Below the pieces are notes generated by a model that was not told the origin of the DNA, searched no databases, and saw only the letters and a list, made by a program, of their open reading frames with translations. The position numbers were made by a program, and so were the translations under genes. 53,863 nt of DNA from Candidatus Epulonipiscium sp. (GTDB taxonomy: Bacteria > Bacillota > Clostridia > Lachnospirales > Defluviitaleaceae), in NCBI GenBank assembly GCA_012519955.1, contig JAAYPH010000178.1, positions 1-53,863 on the forward strand, read 5' to 3'. Positions 44,107-52,962 of the stretch are shown here, in pieces (positions within the stretch are counted from its first letter, which is position 1; the number at the start of each line of letters is the position of its first letter).

Positions 44107-45459
44107 TTATATGAACCAATAGACAATTCTGGTGGTACTAAAACATACAATGATTGCAACAATTGTTGGAATTATAAATGACGCCACGGTCCATTTTAAA
44201 CTCTGAGTTTCTTTTCTTATTGTCCATAGAGTAGTGCCGCAGGGAAAATGGAACAATGAGAACAGCATGACATTTAAACAAGTAAGCCAGGTCCAGTCAT
44301 TGGATATAAAAACATTTCTCATTTCTTCAATGGTATCGAGTTCAATCATAGCGCCTTTTGACAGATAACTCATAAAAATAATGGGCAATACAATTTCATT
44401 GGCAGGCAATCCAAGAATAAAAGCAAGAATAATCACTCCGTCCAATCCTATGGCTATTCCAAAAGGGTCTAAGAAACCAGAAATATGATTTAAAATACTG
44501 GCATCTCCTATCATTATATTGGCCACCAGCCAGGTAATGGCACCGGCAGGCAGGGCAACACTCACCGCACGGCCGAGAACGAATAAAGTTCTGTCAAATA
44601 TAGATCTTACAATCACCTTACCAATTTGAGGTCTTCTATAAGGAGGCAGTTCTAAATTAAATGTGGAGGGCGTTCCTTTTAATATGGTTTTAGATAAAAT
44701 GTACGACACAATGAAAGTAACTGCTATCCCGGATAATACAAGGAGAATAACGATTCCGGAGGTCAAAAAAGACACAAAAGGAGAATGAACAGTTGCGCCT
44801 ATCAATATCATAGATAGTGCAATAAGGGTAGGGAATCTGCCGTTGCAAGGCACGAAATTATTTGTTAGAGTGGCAATCAGTCTTTCTCTTGGGGAATCGA
44901 TAATACGACAGGCAACGACCCCTGCTGCATTACAGCCAAACCCCATCGCCATGGTAAGAGCCTGTTTTCCATGGGTTCCGGCTTTTTTAAACAATCGATC
45001 CAAGTTAAAAGCAACTCTTGGCAAATAGCCAAAGTCTTCTAAAAGGGTAAAACAGGGGAAGAAAATTGCCATAGGGGGTAGCATAACCGATACTACCCAT
45101 GCGCCAGTACGGTACATACCAAGAACTAAAATACCGTGGAGCCAGGAAGGGGCATCAAAAAATATAAAGATTTCGGTTAATTTGTCTTCAATCCAAAATA
45201 AAATCCTGGAAAGCATGGCAGATGGAATATTAGCACCTACGATAGTCAACCAAAAAATAAAACAAAGGATCAAAAGCATAATGGGGAACCCGGTCCATTT
45301 TGAGGTTAAAATGTCATCTAGCTTGTTATTCCAGTCTAAGGTTTTCTGCTTGGGGGCGTTGACTACAGCTTCTGAGATTTCCTTTGCCCGGTTATAGATT
45401 GATGTTACGATATCATCCCTAAATATATCGGAGGAGCTTATTTTGTTTTCTTCATGCAT
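44107..45459 (-). CDS. feoB: FeoB membrane part (ferrous iron permease, C-terminal portion)
   Basis: The product has 450 residues. After a helical start (IVTSIYNRAKEI ... LDDILTSKWTGFPIM) come eight to nine helices with two Gate/nucleoside-recognition domains: PCFTLLEDFGYLPRVAF, GFGCNAAGVVACRII and PCNGRFPTLI in the first half, and GLPANEIVLPI in the second. The Cys motifs of the permease are kept. In most bacteria it is fused to the G domain; here it is a separate gene whose ATG overlaps the partner's stop by 8 bases, with its own SD (GGGGG). It moves Fe2+ inward with FeoA and the GTPase. Confidence 0.9.
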   Translation of the reverse strand: MHEENKISSSDIFRDDIVTSIYNRAKEISEAVVNAPKQKTLDWNNKLDDILTSKWTGFPIMLLILCFIFWLTIVGANIPSAMLSRILFWIEDKLTEIFIFFDAPSWLHGILVLGMYRTGAWVVSVMLPPMAIFFPCFTLLEDFGYLPRVAFNLDRLFKKAGTHGKQALTMAMGFGCNAAGVVACRIIDSPRERLIATLTNNFVPCNGRFPTLIALSMILIGATVHSPFVSFLTSGIVILLVLSGIAVTFIVSYILSKTILKGTPSTFNLELPPYRRPQIGKVIVRSIFDRTLFVLGRAVSVALPAGAITWLVANIMIGDASILNHISGFLDPFGIAIGLDGVIILAFILGLPANEIVLPIIFMSYLSKGAMIELDTIEEMRNVFISNDWTWLTCLNVMLFSLFHFPCGTTLWTIRKETQSLKWTVASFIIPTIVAIIVCFSTTRIVYWFI

Positions 45460-46219
45460 GGTTACATGCCCCCTTACAATCAGTGTAATGGGTGATTTTG
45501 TCTAAAATATCCGTATCCCCGTCAAGCAATCTCAGGGCAATCCATCTGGGATTAAAGCCACTTGGCACCAAGGGTTCAATCATTGAAAGAATTTTTTGGA
45601 GTTCCGTTTCAATAGCTTCAGGGTAGATCATAGGTTTTGGTTTGGGAATAATTTTTTTGGTGCATACGTTATAAACAGTATCCATCAGGACTTCTAAGCC
45701 CTTTCGGTTTCTTGCAACCGTTCCTACTACGGGGATGCCCAGTTCGTTTGAAAGTTTTTTTAAATCTATTTGAATGTGTTTTTTCTCTGCTTCATCTAAA
45801 AGATTCACGCAAAGAATAACATTATCGGTGATTTCCATGACTTGAAGAGCCAGATTTAAGTTTCTTTCCAGACAGGTAGCATCTACAACGACAATAGTGG
45901 CATCGGGTTTCGCAAAGCATATAAAATCCCTTGCAACTTCTTCCTCAACAGAATTGGCAAAGAGAGAATAGGTTCCCGGGAGATCGACCAAAATAAATTC
46001 CTTGTCCTTTCTTGTGTAGAATCCTTTTGCATTTGTTACGGTTTTGCCGGGCCAATTTCCCGTATGCTGCTTTAACCCGGTCAGTTCGTTAAATATGGTG
46101 CTCTTACCGGTATTAGGATTTCCTGCCAGGGCAACAATCACTTGATTGCTGGATGTTTTTTCAACATGATATAAATCTACAATGGATTTTTTTTTGCAGG
46201 AACTGCAAGTTAATCCCAT
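45452..46219 (-). CDS. feoB: FeoB GTPase part (N-terminal portion)
   Basis: The product has 255 residues. A CSSC pair (residues 5-8) precedes the G domain: G1 GNPNTGKST (33-41), G3 DLPGTYS (79-85), G4 NLLDEA, then a helical GDI-like domain ending ALRLLDGDTDILDKI. It controls iron transport by the separate FeoB membrane protein encoded next. I chose the ATG at 46219 with the SD GGAGGTG; an in-frame upstream start adds only six residues. It sits 14 bases after feoA and shares 8 bases with the next gene. Confidence 0.92.
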   Translation of the reverse strand: MGLTCSSCKKKSIVDLYHVEKTSSNQVIVALAGNPNTGKSTIFNELTGLKQHTGNWPGKTVTNAKGFYTRKDKEFILVDLPGTYSLFANSVEEEVARDFICFAKPDATIVVVDATCLERNLNLALQVMEITDNVILCVNLLDEAEKKHIQIDLKKLSNELGIPVVGTVARNRKGLEVLMDTVYNVCTKKIIPKPKPMIYPEAIETELQKILSMIEPLVPSGFNPRWIALRLLDGDTDILDKITHYTDCKGACNHA

Positions 46220-46233
46220 AAGGACACCTCCTG

Positions 46234-46476
46234 TCAACTATTGACTTTTACAAGGATTTTTGAGGCTTCTTCTTTTCGTAAAGCAATGATGGTGTCTCGA
46301 ATCAAATAAGCCGTAGGATCTCCCAAAGGGCTGCGGCGCATTACTTTTACTTCAGTATCTTTGATAAAGCCTAAATCCAGCATTCTTCTTCTTTGAGTTC
46401 CTGTTGCTTTTAGATCTTGAACGATGCAGGTTTGACCTGTTTCAACTTTATTTAAAGGTATGTATATGGCTTTCAT
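46234..46476 (-). CDS. feoA: FeoA ferrous iron transport accessory protein
   Basis: The product has 80 residues. An SH3-like beta barrel with MKAIYIPLNKVETGQTC, RRRMLDLGFIKDTEVKVMRRSPLGDP and YLIRDTIIALRKEEA, a clear FeoA pattern. It is the cytosolic activator of FeoB. I chose the ATG at 46476 (AAAGGAGAG, 8-9 bases); an ATG two codons earlier sits too close to the SD. A TTGAATTCAA palindrome at 46531-46540 lies in its leader as a possible metalloregulator site. First gene of the three-gene feo operon. Confidence 0.92.
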   Translation of the reverse strand: MKAIYIPLNKVETGQTCIVQDLKATGTQRRRMLDLGFIKDTEVKVMRRSPLGDPTAYLIRDTIIALRKEEASKILVKVNS

Positions 46477-46550
46477 ACTCATTCTCTCCTTTACAATGTT
46501 AGACATGGCAAAGTATTTCATTGAATTCAATAACATAGTATTCTTAATGC

Positions 46551-46587
46551 AAAAAATAAGAAACTTGTCATGTCAAGTTTCTTATTT
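46551..46587 (-). terminator. Terminator for the GGDEF-EAL gene
   Basis: AAATAAGAAACTTG (46554-46567) pairs with CAAGTTTCTTATTT (46574-46587). An A run on the plus strand provides the T run for leftward transcription. Confidence 0.85.
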
Positions 46588-46602
46588 CAATAATTAATTT
46601 AT

Positions 46603-48444
46603 TTAATTGATTTCAAACTTACCTTTTTTAAGCAGTTCTTCAAACTGGTCTGCAGGAACCGGAGGACTAAATAAATAGCCTTGTACTTTGGCACATAGGT
46701 TTTCAGTAATTATTTGAGTATTACTTTGAGATTGCAAATTTTCGGCATTTACTTTAAGCTGCAGGGTGCTGCTGGCAAAGCTTAAAATTTGTTTCAAAAA
46801 CTTAAATTGGTTTTGCGTTTCTATTCCTTCGGGAATAATATTTAAATTAAGGCTATTTGCAAGAAGCAGAATGGCCGTAAATATGGCACAGTTATTAGAA
46901 TTCAGATCGATATCGTATAAAAAGGAACGGTCGATTTTTAGATGATGCAAATCCAAATTTTTAAGATTACTTAGAGAAGAATAGCCCACTCCGAAATCGT
47001 CCATAGAAATTTTTATCCCCAGCTGCTTTAATTTATTAAGCTTCATCAAATCTTCAATGTTGCTTCTCATAATAATGCTTTCTGTAATTTCCAGTTCTAA
47101 GTCACTTGGATTTAATTTACTTGTTCTTAGGATATTGGTGACGGTATCTATAAAATCATTTTGCTGAATTTGGAGTACGGATAAATTCACAGCAATTTGG
47201 ATTGGAGGGTAGCCTAAATCCTGCCATTTTTTATTTTGCATACATGCAGTTTCCAGAACCCATTTTCCAATGGGAATGATTAATCCATTACTTTCTGCCA
47301 GAGGAATAAATTTATCAGGGGATAGAATTCCCAGTTCAGGATGCTGCCAGCGTATTAAAGCTTCAGCACCAACGATTTCACCTGTACAGATATTAACTTG
47401 GGGCTGATAGTATAATACCAACTGGTTTTCCTCTAAGGCGTGATACAAATCATTTTCTAATGTAAGACTGGAAAAAGCAGACAAATCTATTGAAGAGGAG
47501 TATAGCTGATAATTACCGCGAGTACCTGCCTTAGCCCTGTACATAGCTGTATCCGCATTCTTAATCAGGGTTTCCGGATCCCTGCCGTCACAAGGGAAAA
47601 TACCTATGCCCATGCTGGCAGAGATAAATAATTCTTTTCCGTGAATAAAGAATGGGATATCAAAAAGTTTAATAATTTTTTCAGCAGTTTTTGTAATACT
47701 GTCGATGTAATATACCTCAGGAAGCAAGATAACGAATTCATCACCGCCGAAACGAGATATTATATAAGATTCCTCCAGGGATTTTCTTAACCGTTCTGCA
47801 ACGGACTGAAGCAGTAAATCTCCGGCTGAATGACCTAATACATCATTTATATTTTTAAATCTATCTAAATCCAGAAACATAATGGCAAGCATATGATTGT
47901 TTTCAGAGCATTTTTCAAGAGCGGCATTTAGATTTTCCATAAAAAATTTTCTGTTAGGCAGCCCGGTTAGGGCGTCATGATAGGCTTGATATCGAAAAAT
48001 ATCCTCTATCTTTTTTTGCTCGGTAATATCGATTACATACGATGCCTTTTTAGGCTGGGAATTGGAGTCTGCAAAATAAACGGAGGTAACGAGCACTGTA
48101 AACTGTTCTTGCTTTTTATTGACGACTTTAAATTCTTTTGTTGTATTGACACGGTTCTTCATGAATTCTTTATGCTGTTCAATTAACATAGGTTTATTTT
48201 CAGGAGGAATGATCATAGAAAAATGTTTTCCTAGTAATTCTTCAGGTTCATATCCATATAATTTACAGTAAAATTCATTGACATATTCATATAGCCCCTC
48301 TTCGTCTACAACGCAAAGACCAATAGGCGCTACGTTAGCTAATGTTTGCAGATTCTCGTAAGCTTTTTTTAATCCCTGAATTTCTATCTGCATTTTTTCA
48401 AGTTCTTGAATTAACTCGTTTTTTGTTTTATGGTGCCTACTCAC
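46603..48444 (-). CDS. PAS-GGDEF-EAL cyclic-di-GMP protein
   Basis: The product has 613 residues, cytosolic, with no membrane helix. A coiled coil (1-35), PAS (about 33-140, IGLCVVDEEGLYEYVN), GGDEF (about 150-310, with intact FGGDEF at 232-237 and a TGLPNR start), and EAL (about 330-610, with EALIRW at 361, ELEITES, KISMDDFGVGYSS, HLKIDRSF). Both active-site sets look intact, so it may make or cut c-di-GMP. About 30 extra residues (roughly 553-583) interrupt the last EAL segment before QGYLFSPP. I chose the GTG at 48444, with GGAGGTGG; the frame stays open upstream to 48555 but that part looks non-coding. Confidence 0.88.
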   Translation of the reverse strand: MSRHHKTKNELIQELEKMQIEIQGLKKAYENLQTLANVAPIGLCVVDEEGLYEYVNEFYCKLYGYEPEELLGKHFSMIIPPENKPMLIEQHKEFMKNRVNTTKEFKVVNKKQEQFTVLVTSVYFADSNSQPKKASYVIDITEQKKIEDIFRYQAYHDALTGLPNRKFFMENLNAALEKCSENNHMLAIMFLDLDRFKNINDVLGHSAGDLLLQSVAERLRKSLEESYIISRFGGDEFVILLPEVYYIDSITKTAEKIIKLFDIPFFIHGKELFISASMGIGIFPCDGRDPETLIKNADTAMYRAKAGTRGNYQLYSSSIDLSAFSSLTLENDLYHALEENQLVLYYQPQVNICTGEIVGAEALIRWQHPELGILSPDKFIPLAESNGLIIPIGKWVLETACMQNKKWQDLGYPPIQIAVNLSVLQIQQNDFIDTVTNILRTSKLNPSDLELEITESIIMRSNIEDLMKLNKLKQLGIKISMDDFGVGYSSLSNLKNLDLHHLKIDRSFLYDIDLNSNNCAIFTAILLLANSLNLNIIPEGIETQNQFKFLKQILSFASSTLQLKVNAENLQSQSNTQIITENLCAKVQGYLFSPPVPADQFEELLKKGKFEIN

Positions 48445-48643
48445 TTTGCCACCTCCATAATGGGCGCTCCAATAAAATGCTGTCCTATGTATTTCAATAT
48501 ATGCAGTAAAGATAGAAAATGACAGTATTATATTTAAAGTTAGACAAATCTTCATATTATCTTTAAAAAAACTTGGTATAATCAGTATAATAGTATACAG
48601 ACCAGGTAAGTTGTAAGAATCTATCTATTTGAGGCGATACATT

Positions 48644-49330
48644 ATGAACAATATTTTAATCATTGAAGATGACGAAAGAGTGTCAGAGGTATTAAAGCTC
48701 TATCTGGAAAAAGAGGGATATAAAGTGTACTGTGTCGATCAGGGATTATCAGGAATCGAATTGTTTAAAAGCTCAAATTTTCAATTGGTCATTCTTGATT
48801 TAATGCTTCCGGATATAAGCGGCGAGGAAGTCTGCAAAAGAATAAGAGAAATTTCCGATGTTCATATATTTATGCTTACTGCCAAGGGGACTTTGGAGGA
48901 CAGGATAGAGGGATTCCAGATAGGGGCGGATGAATATCTTGTAAAACCTTTCAGTCCCAGAGAATTAACGGCAAGGGTAAATGCTTTATTTAGGAGAATA
49001 TCGGCAAATAATACAAGTTCAGATTTATCTTTTGATCAAGGCAATTTAGTCATTAGTCATGAACAGAGAATTGTCAAAGTAAATGGACAAGAGGTTCCCT
49101 TTACACCTAACGAATTTAATATTTTGTATGAACTTGCGATCAATAAAGGGAAGGTATTATCAAGGGAGTGGCTGATTGACAAAGTGTTCGGTATGGATTT
49201 TGACGGATATGACAGGACTATTGACGTACACATTAAAAACATACGGAAAAAGATTGAAAAAGACACTAAAAATCCTAAATATATTATCACTGTGACCAAG
49301 GCAGGATATAAATTTGGTGGTGAAAATTAA
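48644..49330 (+). CDS. OmpR/PhoB-family response regulator
   Basis: The product has 228 residues. Receiver domain (1-118) with acidic pocket IIEDDE, phosphorylation Asp in LVILDLMLP, and Lys in LVKPFSPREL. C-terminal winged helix (about 130-225) with FTPNEFNILYEL, DRTIDVHIKNIRKKIE and TVTKAGYKF. The start at 48644 has a weak SD (GAGGCG). The stop is directly followed by the kinase's TTG. Regulated genes unknown, though a metal-related peptide ends the operon. Confidence 0.92.
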   Translation: MNNILIIEDDERVSEVLKLYLEKEGYKVYCVDQGLSGIELFKSSNFQLVILDLMLPDISGEEVCKRIREISDVHIFMLTAKGTLEDRIEGFQIGADEYLVKPFSPRELTARVNALFRRISANNTSSDLSFDQGNLVISHEQRIVKVNGQEVPFTPNEFNILYELAINKGKVLSREWLIDKVFGMDFDGYDRTIDVHIKNIRKKIEKDTKNPKYIITVTKAGYKFGGEN

Positions 49331-50743
49331 TTGCATACCATAAGAAGACGATTAAACATTTTATTTGCTTTATGTTCCATTACAGCAGTACTCCTTACCA
49401 TGCTGTTTGTCAATATAACGATCAATAATAAATTTAACGAGTATATGCTAAATATTCAGAATAAGAGGGAAGAAAGGATTGTAACCTATTTTCAGGAGCT
49501 CTACAAACGGGAAGGGAAATGGAACAAAGATTCCGGTGTAGAATTAATTCATGAAGCCTATATGGGAAATTATTGTTTAACCCTTATGGATGCCCATAAA
49601 GAATTTGTGTGGGGAATGAATCCAGGGGATATCAGATACAAAACCCATCTTAATAATATGCTGGAGACAGAAGGAGGGGTATATCGCTCTAAAACCTTTG
49701 AAATCGCAGTTGATGGAAATATAGTGGGATATATAGATATCGGTCAGTACAGTCCTATACTATTGTCTGAAGAAGATATGAATTTTAAGCTTTCTATCAA
49801 CAAAAGTATTATTATTAGCGGAATTGTGACTTTAATCATCATTATTAGTATCAGTTTTTATTTTTCAGGTCAATTTTCCGCCCCCATCAGAGAAGTATCC
49901 AGTATGTCGGTAAATCTCTCAAATGGCAATTTTAATATAAAGTCTAATGTCAAAAGCGATATTAAAGAACTGGAAGATTTAAGACGCAGCACCAATATAT
50001 TGGCTGAAAAGCTTAAGTATCAAGATATGCTCAGAAAGCGACTGGTTTCAGACATTTCCCATGAAATAAGAACCCCTTTAAATGTATTGCAGAATAATTT
50101 AGAGGCAATGATTGACGGCATCCTTCCTATTTCTAAAGAAAGATTGAATCATTTAAATGAGGAAGTCGTGAGATTCGGTAAATTATTAAATAATTTAGAG
50201 CTTTTAAAGCAATTTGAATCGGAGAGTATCCAATTTAACTTTGAAATTCTATCTTTGGATGAACTTATAATGTCTATATACAATGATTTTCGTATGGAAG
50301 CGGAGAATAAGAATATTACATTTGAGTGTGTCATACAACCCAATCAAGATTATAAAGTAGCAGGAGACAGAGATCAATTAAAACAAGTCTTCATAAATCT
50401 AATTGCCAATGCTTTGAAATTTACAGGTCCTGATGGAAACGTCGTAATTGATTTGCATAGAGAGCATCACTATATCATCCTGGAAATTGAAGATACCGGA
50501 ATTGGAATCAAGAAAGAAGATTTACCTTTTGTATTCGAAAGATTTTATAGAGGAGACAAGAGCAGGCATCAGACACTGGGCAGCGGTATTGGATTAACCA
50601 TTGTAAAAAATATTTTAGAGTTTCATTCTGCAAGTATTGATGTAGAAAGTCAAGAAGGATTAGGAACGAAGTTTCAACTTAAATTTATAGGAGCGAAAAA
50701 TAATGATAAAATTATTAAAGAAATTTATAAAGAATTTAGCTGA
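49331..50743 (+). CDS. Sensor histidine kinase
   Basis: The product has 470 residues. TM1 (about 9-30), an extracytoplasmic sensor region of about 125 residues, TM2 (about 158-180), HAMP, HisKA with SDISHEIRTPLN (phospho-His), HATPase with NLIANALKFTG, EDTGIGIKKEDLPFVFERFYRG and GSGIGLTIVKNIL. Partner of the preceding response regulator. Start TTG abuts the regulator's stop codon, with the SD GGTGGTG inside that gene. The sensor region has no recognised ligand domain. Confidence 0.9.
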   Translation: MHTIRRRLNILFALCSITAVLLTMLFVNITINNKFNEYMLNIQNKREERIVTYFQELYKREGKWNKDSGVELIHEAYMGNYCLTLMDAHKEFVWGMNPGDIRYKTHLNNMLETEGGVYRSKTFEIAVDGNIVGYIDIGQYSPILLSEEDMNFKLSINKSIIISGIVTLIIIISISFYFSGQFSAPIREVSSMSVNLSNGNFNIKSNVKSDIKELEDLRRSTNILAEKLKYQDMLRKRLVSDISHEIRTPLNVLQNNLEAMIDGILPISKERLNHLNEEVVRFGKLLNNLELLKQFESESIQFNFEILSLDELIMSIYNDFRMEAENKNITFECVIQPNQDYKVAGDRDQLKQVFINLIANALKFTGPDGNVVIDLHREHHYIILEIEDTGIGIKKEDLPFVFERFYRGDKSRHQTLGSGIGLTIVKNILEFHSASIDVESQEGLGTKFQLKFIGAKNNDKIIKEIYKEFS

Positions 50744-50840
50744 GGAAAATAGTAAAACCTTTGGCAATAATAGATTAGACTGCTGTGACTTAAACAAATC
50801 CAACAATAGTAACAACAAAAAGAGTGAAAAAAATAAATAA
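50703..50840 (+). CDS. LDCC-motif small putative metal-binding protein
   Basis: The product has 45 residues, sequence beginning MIKLLKKFIKNLAEEN, then TFGNNRLDCCDLNKS and a K/N/S-rich tail. It resembles the family named LDCC motif putative metal-binding protein, small clostridial peptides with a paired Cys. It overlaps the last 41 bases of the kinase gene in another frame, with GGAG about 9 bases before the ATG. It is co-transcribed with the two-component pair, and faces a convergent gene for a metal-handling fusion protein. A binding role is inferred. Confidence 0.7.
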   Translation: MIKLLKKFIKNLAEENSKTFGNNRLDCCDLNKSNNSNNKKSEKNK

Positions 50841-50883
50841 AAAATCCGAAGGAACTTCAGAGGAATTTCCTATGTAACAATAA
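50841..50883 (+). repeat. Copy C of the small palindromic repeat
   Basis: GAGGAATTTCCTATG (50860-50874) is the inverse complement of the core of copy B at 34592-34606, followed by a similar AACAATAA end. It lies directly after the LDCC-motif gene. The left part (AAATCCGAAGGAACTTC) contains a duplicated or rearranged version of the same motif. Confidence 0.6.
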
Positions 50884-50921
50884 AAAAGAACTTTGATGCG
50901 CTGACATCAAAGTTCTTTTTT
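50882..50921 (-). terminator. Strong terminator for the HMA/SafE fusion gene
   Basis: Bases 50882-50898 (A-run then GAACTTTGATG) pair with 50905-50921 (CATCAAAGTTC then T-run) across CGCTGA. It can act on both strands. Confidence 0.9.
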
Positions 50922-50922
50922 G

Positions 50923-52716
50923 CTATTGAAAATATTTTTCTCGAATGTCTTCTAAATTCGTAGCCTCCAGATCGTCAACAACATCGATGAGCCCTAAAAT
51001 TTGAGAGCCTTTAATGATGCCGTAAGTACCGGATTGATTAGCAGGAAATTCTACTTCCTTGAGCCCCTTTATACCAGTGAATGAAGTGATGATGTCTCCA
51101 GTAGTTCCATCTATAATAAAGAATTCCTCTTCTGCATTATCAAAAGCACTTAAGTCAAAGGTTATTTTGGTTGTTAGATCATTTCCTGTAACGAGAATTA
51201 AAGGTTGTAATTCATAGCCGATACCGGTAAATTTAGCAGTTAGATATTCTTCTGAGCTTTCAGCCTTATTGAGTAAGATATCTGTAGGAACTTTCGTTAA
51301 ATCGTTTCCGTAAATACTGGGTTTATTATAAGCGGCGGAGTCTTCATCCAGGGGAACAGCACAGCAGCTGGGACCCGTACTTGCTGGAGGCAGAGAAGGA
51401 TCAGGCTTTGAAGTGTCTACGGAATCCAGATTATCTACAACTTTTATTACCCCTCTAATCATACCCATCCAACAGCTAAAATTAATGTCTTCATTTCCGG
51501 GAGTAAATTCTATGATATTTTCACCCTTCTGGATTTTTGCTTGGAGATTCAATGCCCTTGCAACAATTGCATTGTTGCAGGAATTGAGCTGCTGTCCATC
51601 AATAATCCACTTAACTGGGATTCCTTTTTGAACATAAAATACATTGGGCGTATATCCTCTGTTATCGGCAGTCATCCTGATCACTTGAATACCGTCTTTT
51701 AATATAGCTTTTTCAACATTTGGATTGGATACATTGTTATTGTTAGCCAATACGGCCATAGGATTGATATTGATTCCTGCAAGGGCAAAACCCCTGTTGC
51801 CCATGATTAAGCCAAGGACAATTATAAGGACCCCGCTGAATTTAAGGAGTTGCTTTGTATAATTTTTGCTGAGTAAACCGGACAATGCTCCAAAAATCAG
51901 CATAAGAGGAACGGTTCCTATAGAAAAAATAAACATTGAGATGGCACCATTTATGGCGCTGCCAGTCCCAAGGGCATAAAGCTGCATTGTTTGAAGAGGA
52001 CCGCAGGGCATAAAACCGTTTAACAGTCCTACTAACAAGGGAGAAGTGGACTTATTTTTAATCTTACATACGGAATGGGGCAATCGAATATGAAACTTCC
52101 TGAATGCCGTAAAACCTAACATATTAAGACCCATTATAATCATGAATAGTCCGGCAAAGATTTGTAATGCCGCCTTTGCCATAATGGATAAGGATAGGAC
52201 CGAACCGAGTGCACCGATGACTCCACCTAATATCGTATAAGAAATCACTCTTCCTAAATTGTATATGAGTGCTGGTTTAATTGCCTCAAATTGATTACCG
52301 CCAGATGGAGATAAACTTTGTGAAAGCAAGATTCCGCCGCACATGCCGACACAATGAATGGAGGTTAGTATCCCAACCATGAAAAGAACGGCATATGAAG
52401 CATTGGCTAGTTTAGTCTCCATATCAAATCCAGCAGTATTCAATCCAAGGAGAATGACAGCGGCTGCGATGATTAAAATTCCTATAAACTTAAAAGGGCT
52501 GGAATCTTCGGTACTGTATCCTGCGGCTTTTATGGCAGCTTTTATTTGGGATAAATCACAAAATGCATCATCATATTCTACTTCAGCAAATTGTTCACTG
52601 TAATGGGCTTTTATGTTCAGTATTCCATCTAACTTTCTAACACTTCTTTCAACTGTATGTTCACAGGACGCACATGTCATATCGTAAACCCTTATTTTCT
52701 CTTTTCGGATACTCAT
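50923..52716 (-). CDS. HMA-SafE/TauE-cupredoxin fusion, probable copper handling
   Basis: The product has 597 residues. An N-terminal heavy-metal domain (MTCASCEH, Cys15 and Cys18), then six or seven helices of the SafE/DsbD-like (UreH-type) group with SIHCVGMCGGI (119-129) and GFMPCGPLQTMQLY (234-247). A cupredoxin-like domain follows (about 345-428) with possible ligands Cys380, Cys415, Met417 and Met419. A CC pair (451-452) lies in the linker, and a C-terminal domain (about 490-582) looks cupredoxin-like but lacks ligands. It may carry copper across and hold it outside the membrane. I chose the ATG at 52716 with the SD GGGAGG. Single-gene unit. Confidence 0.85.
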   Translation of the reverse strand: MSIRKEKIRVYDMTCASCEHTVERSVRKLDGILNIKAHYSEQFAEVEYDDAFCDLSQIKAAIKAAGYSTEDSSPFKFIGILIIAAAVILLGLNTAGFDMETKLANASYAVLFMVGILTSIHCVGMCGGILLSQSLSPSGGNQFEAIKPALIYNLGRVISYTILGGVIGALGSVLSLSIMAKAALQIFAGLFMIIMGLNMLGFTAFRKFHIRLPHSVCKIKNKSTSPLLVGLLNGFMPCGPLQTMQLYALGTGSAINGAISMFIFSIGTVPLMLIFGALSGLLSKNYTKQLLKFSGVLIIVLGLIMGNRGFALAGININPMAVLANNNNVSNPNVEKAILKDGIQVIRMTADNRGYTPNVFYVQKGIPVKWIIDGQQLNSCNNAIVARALNLQAKIQKGENIIEFTPGNEDINFSCWMGMIRGVIKVVDNLDSVDTSKPDPSLPPASTGPSCCAVPLDEDSAAYNKPSIYGNDLTKVPTDILLNKAESSEEYLTAKFTGIGYELQPLILVTGNDLTTKITFDLSAFDNAEEEFFIIDGTTGDIITSFTGIKGLKEVEFPANQSGTYGIIKGSQILGLIDVVDDLEATNLEDIREKYFQ

Positions 52717-52962
52717 AAATTTCCTCCCTAAAAATCTATAATTCAACTTCTCTATAAAGTATATAAAATAAATATGTTGATTTTATGAAGATAAAAAACT
52801 GTTATATTTTCTAAATTTAAAAAGTATGTTAAACTATGCTGGTAAATTGAATTTAAAGAGTACAATTTTAATACAGATTTTCGAGTGATCAAGGGTGTTT
52901 TCCAACTTTATAGGGTTTAATAAATGAACATAAGCGAACGCATTTAAGAAAGGAAGATAAAG

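Noticed and set aside
44107..46219. FeoB as a sequencing frameshift
   Set aside because: The overlap ATGCATGA with its own SD and clean domain borders fits a natural split; kept as a finding, not as a pseudogene.
46603..48555. Longer start for the GGDEF-EAL gene, adding a hydrophobic N terminus
   Set aside because: No SD before 48555; GGAGGTGG lies five bases from the GTG at 48444, and the extra segment is poor in protein-like sequence.
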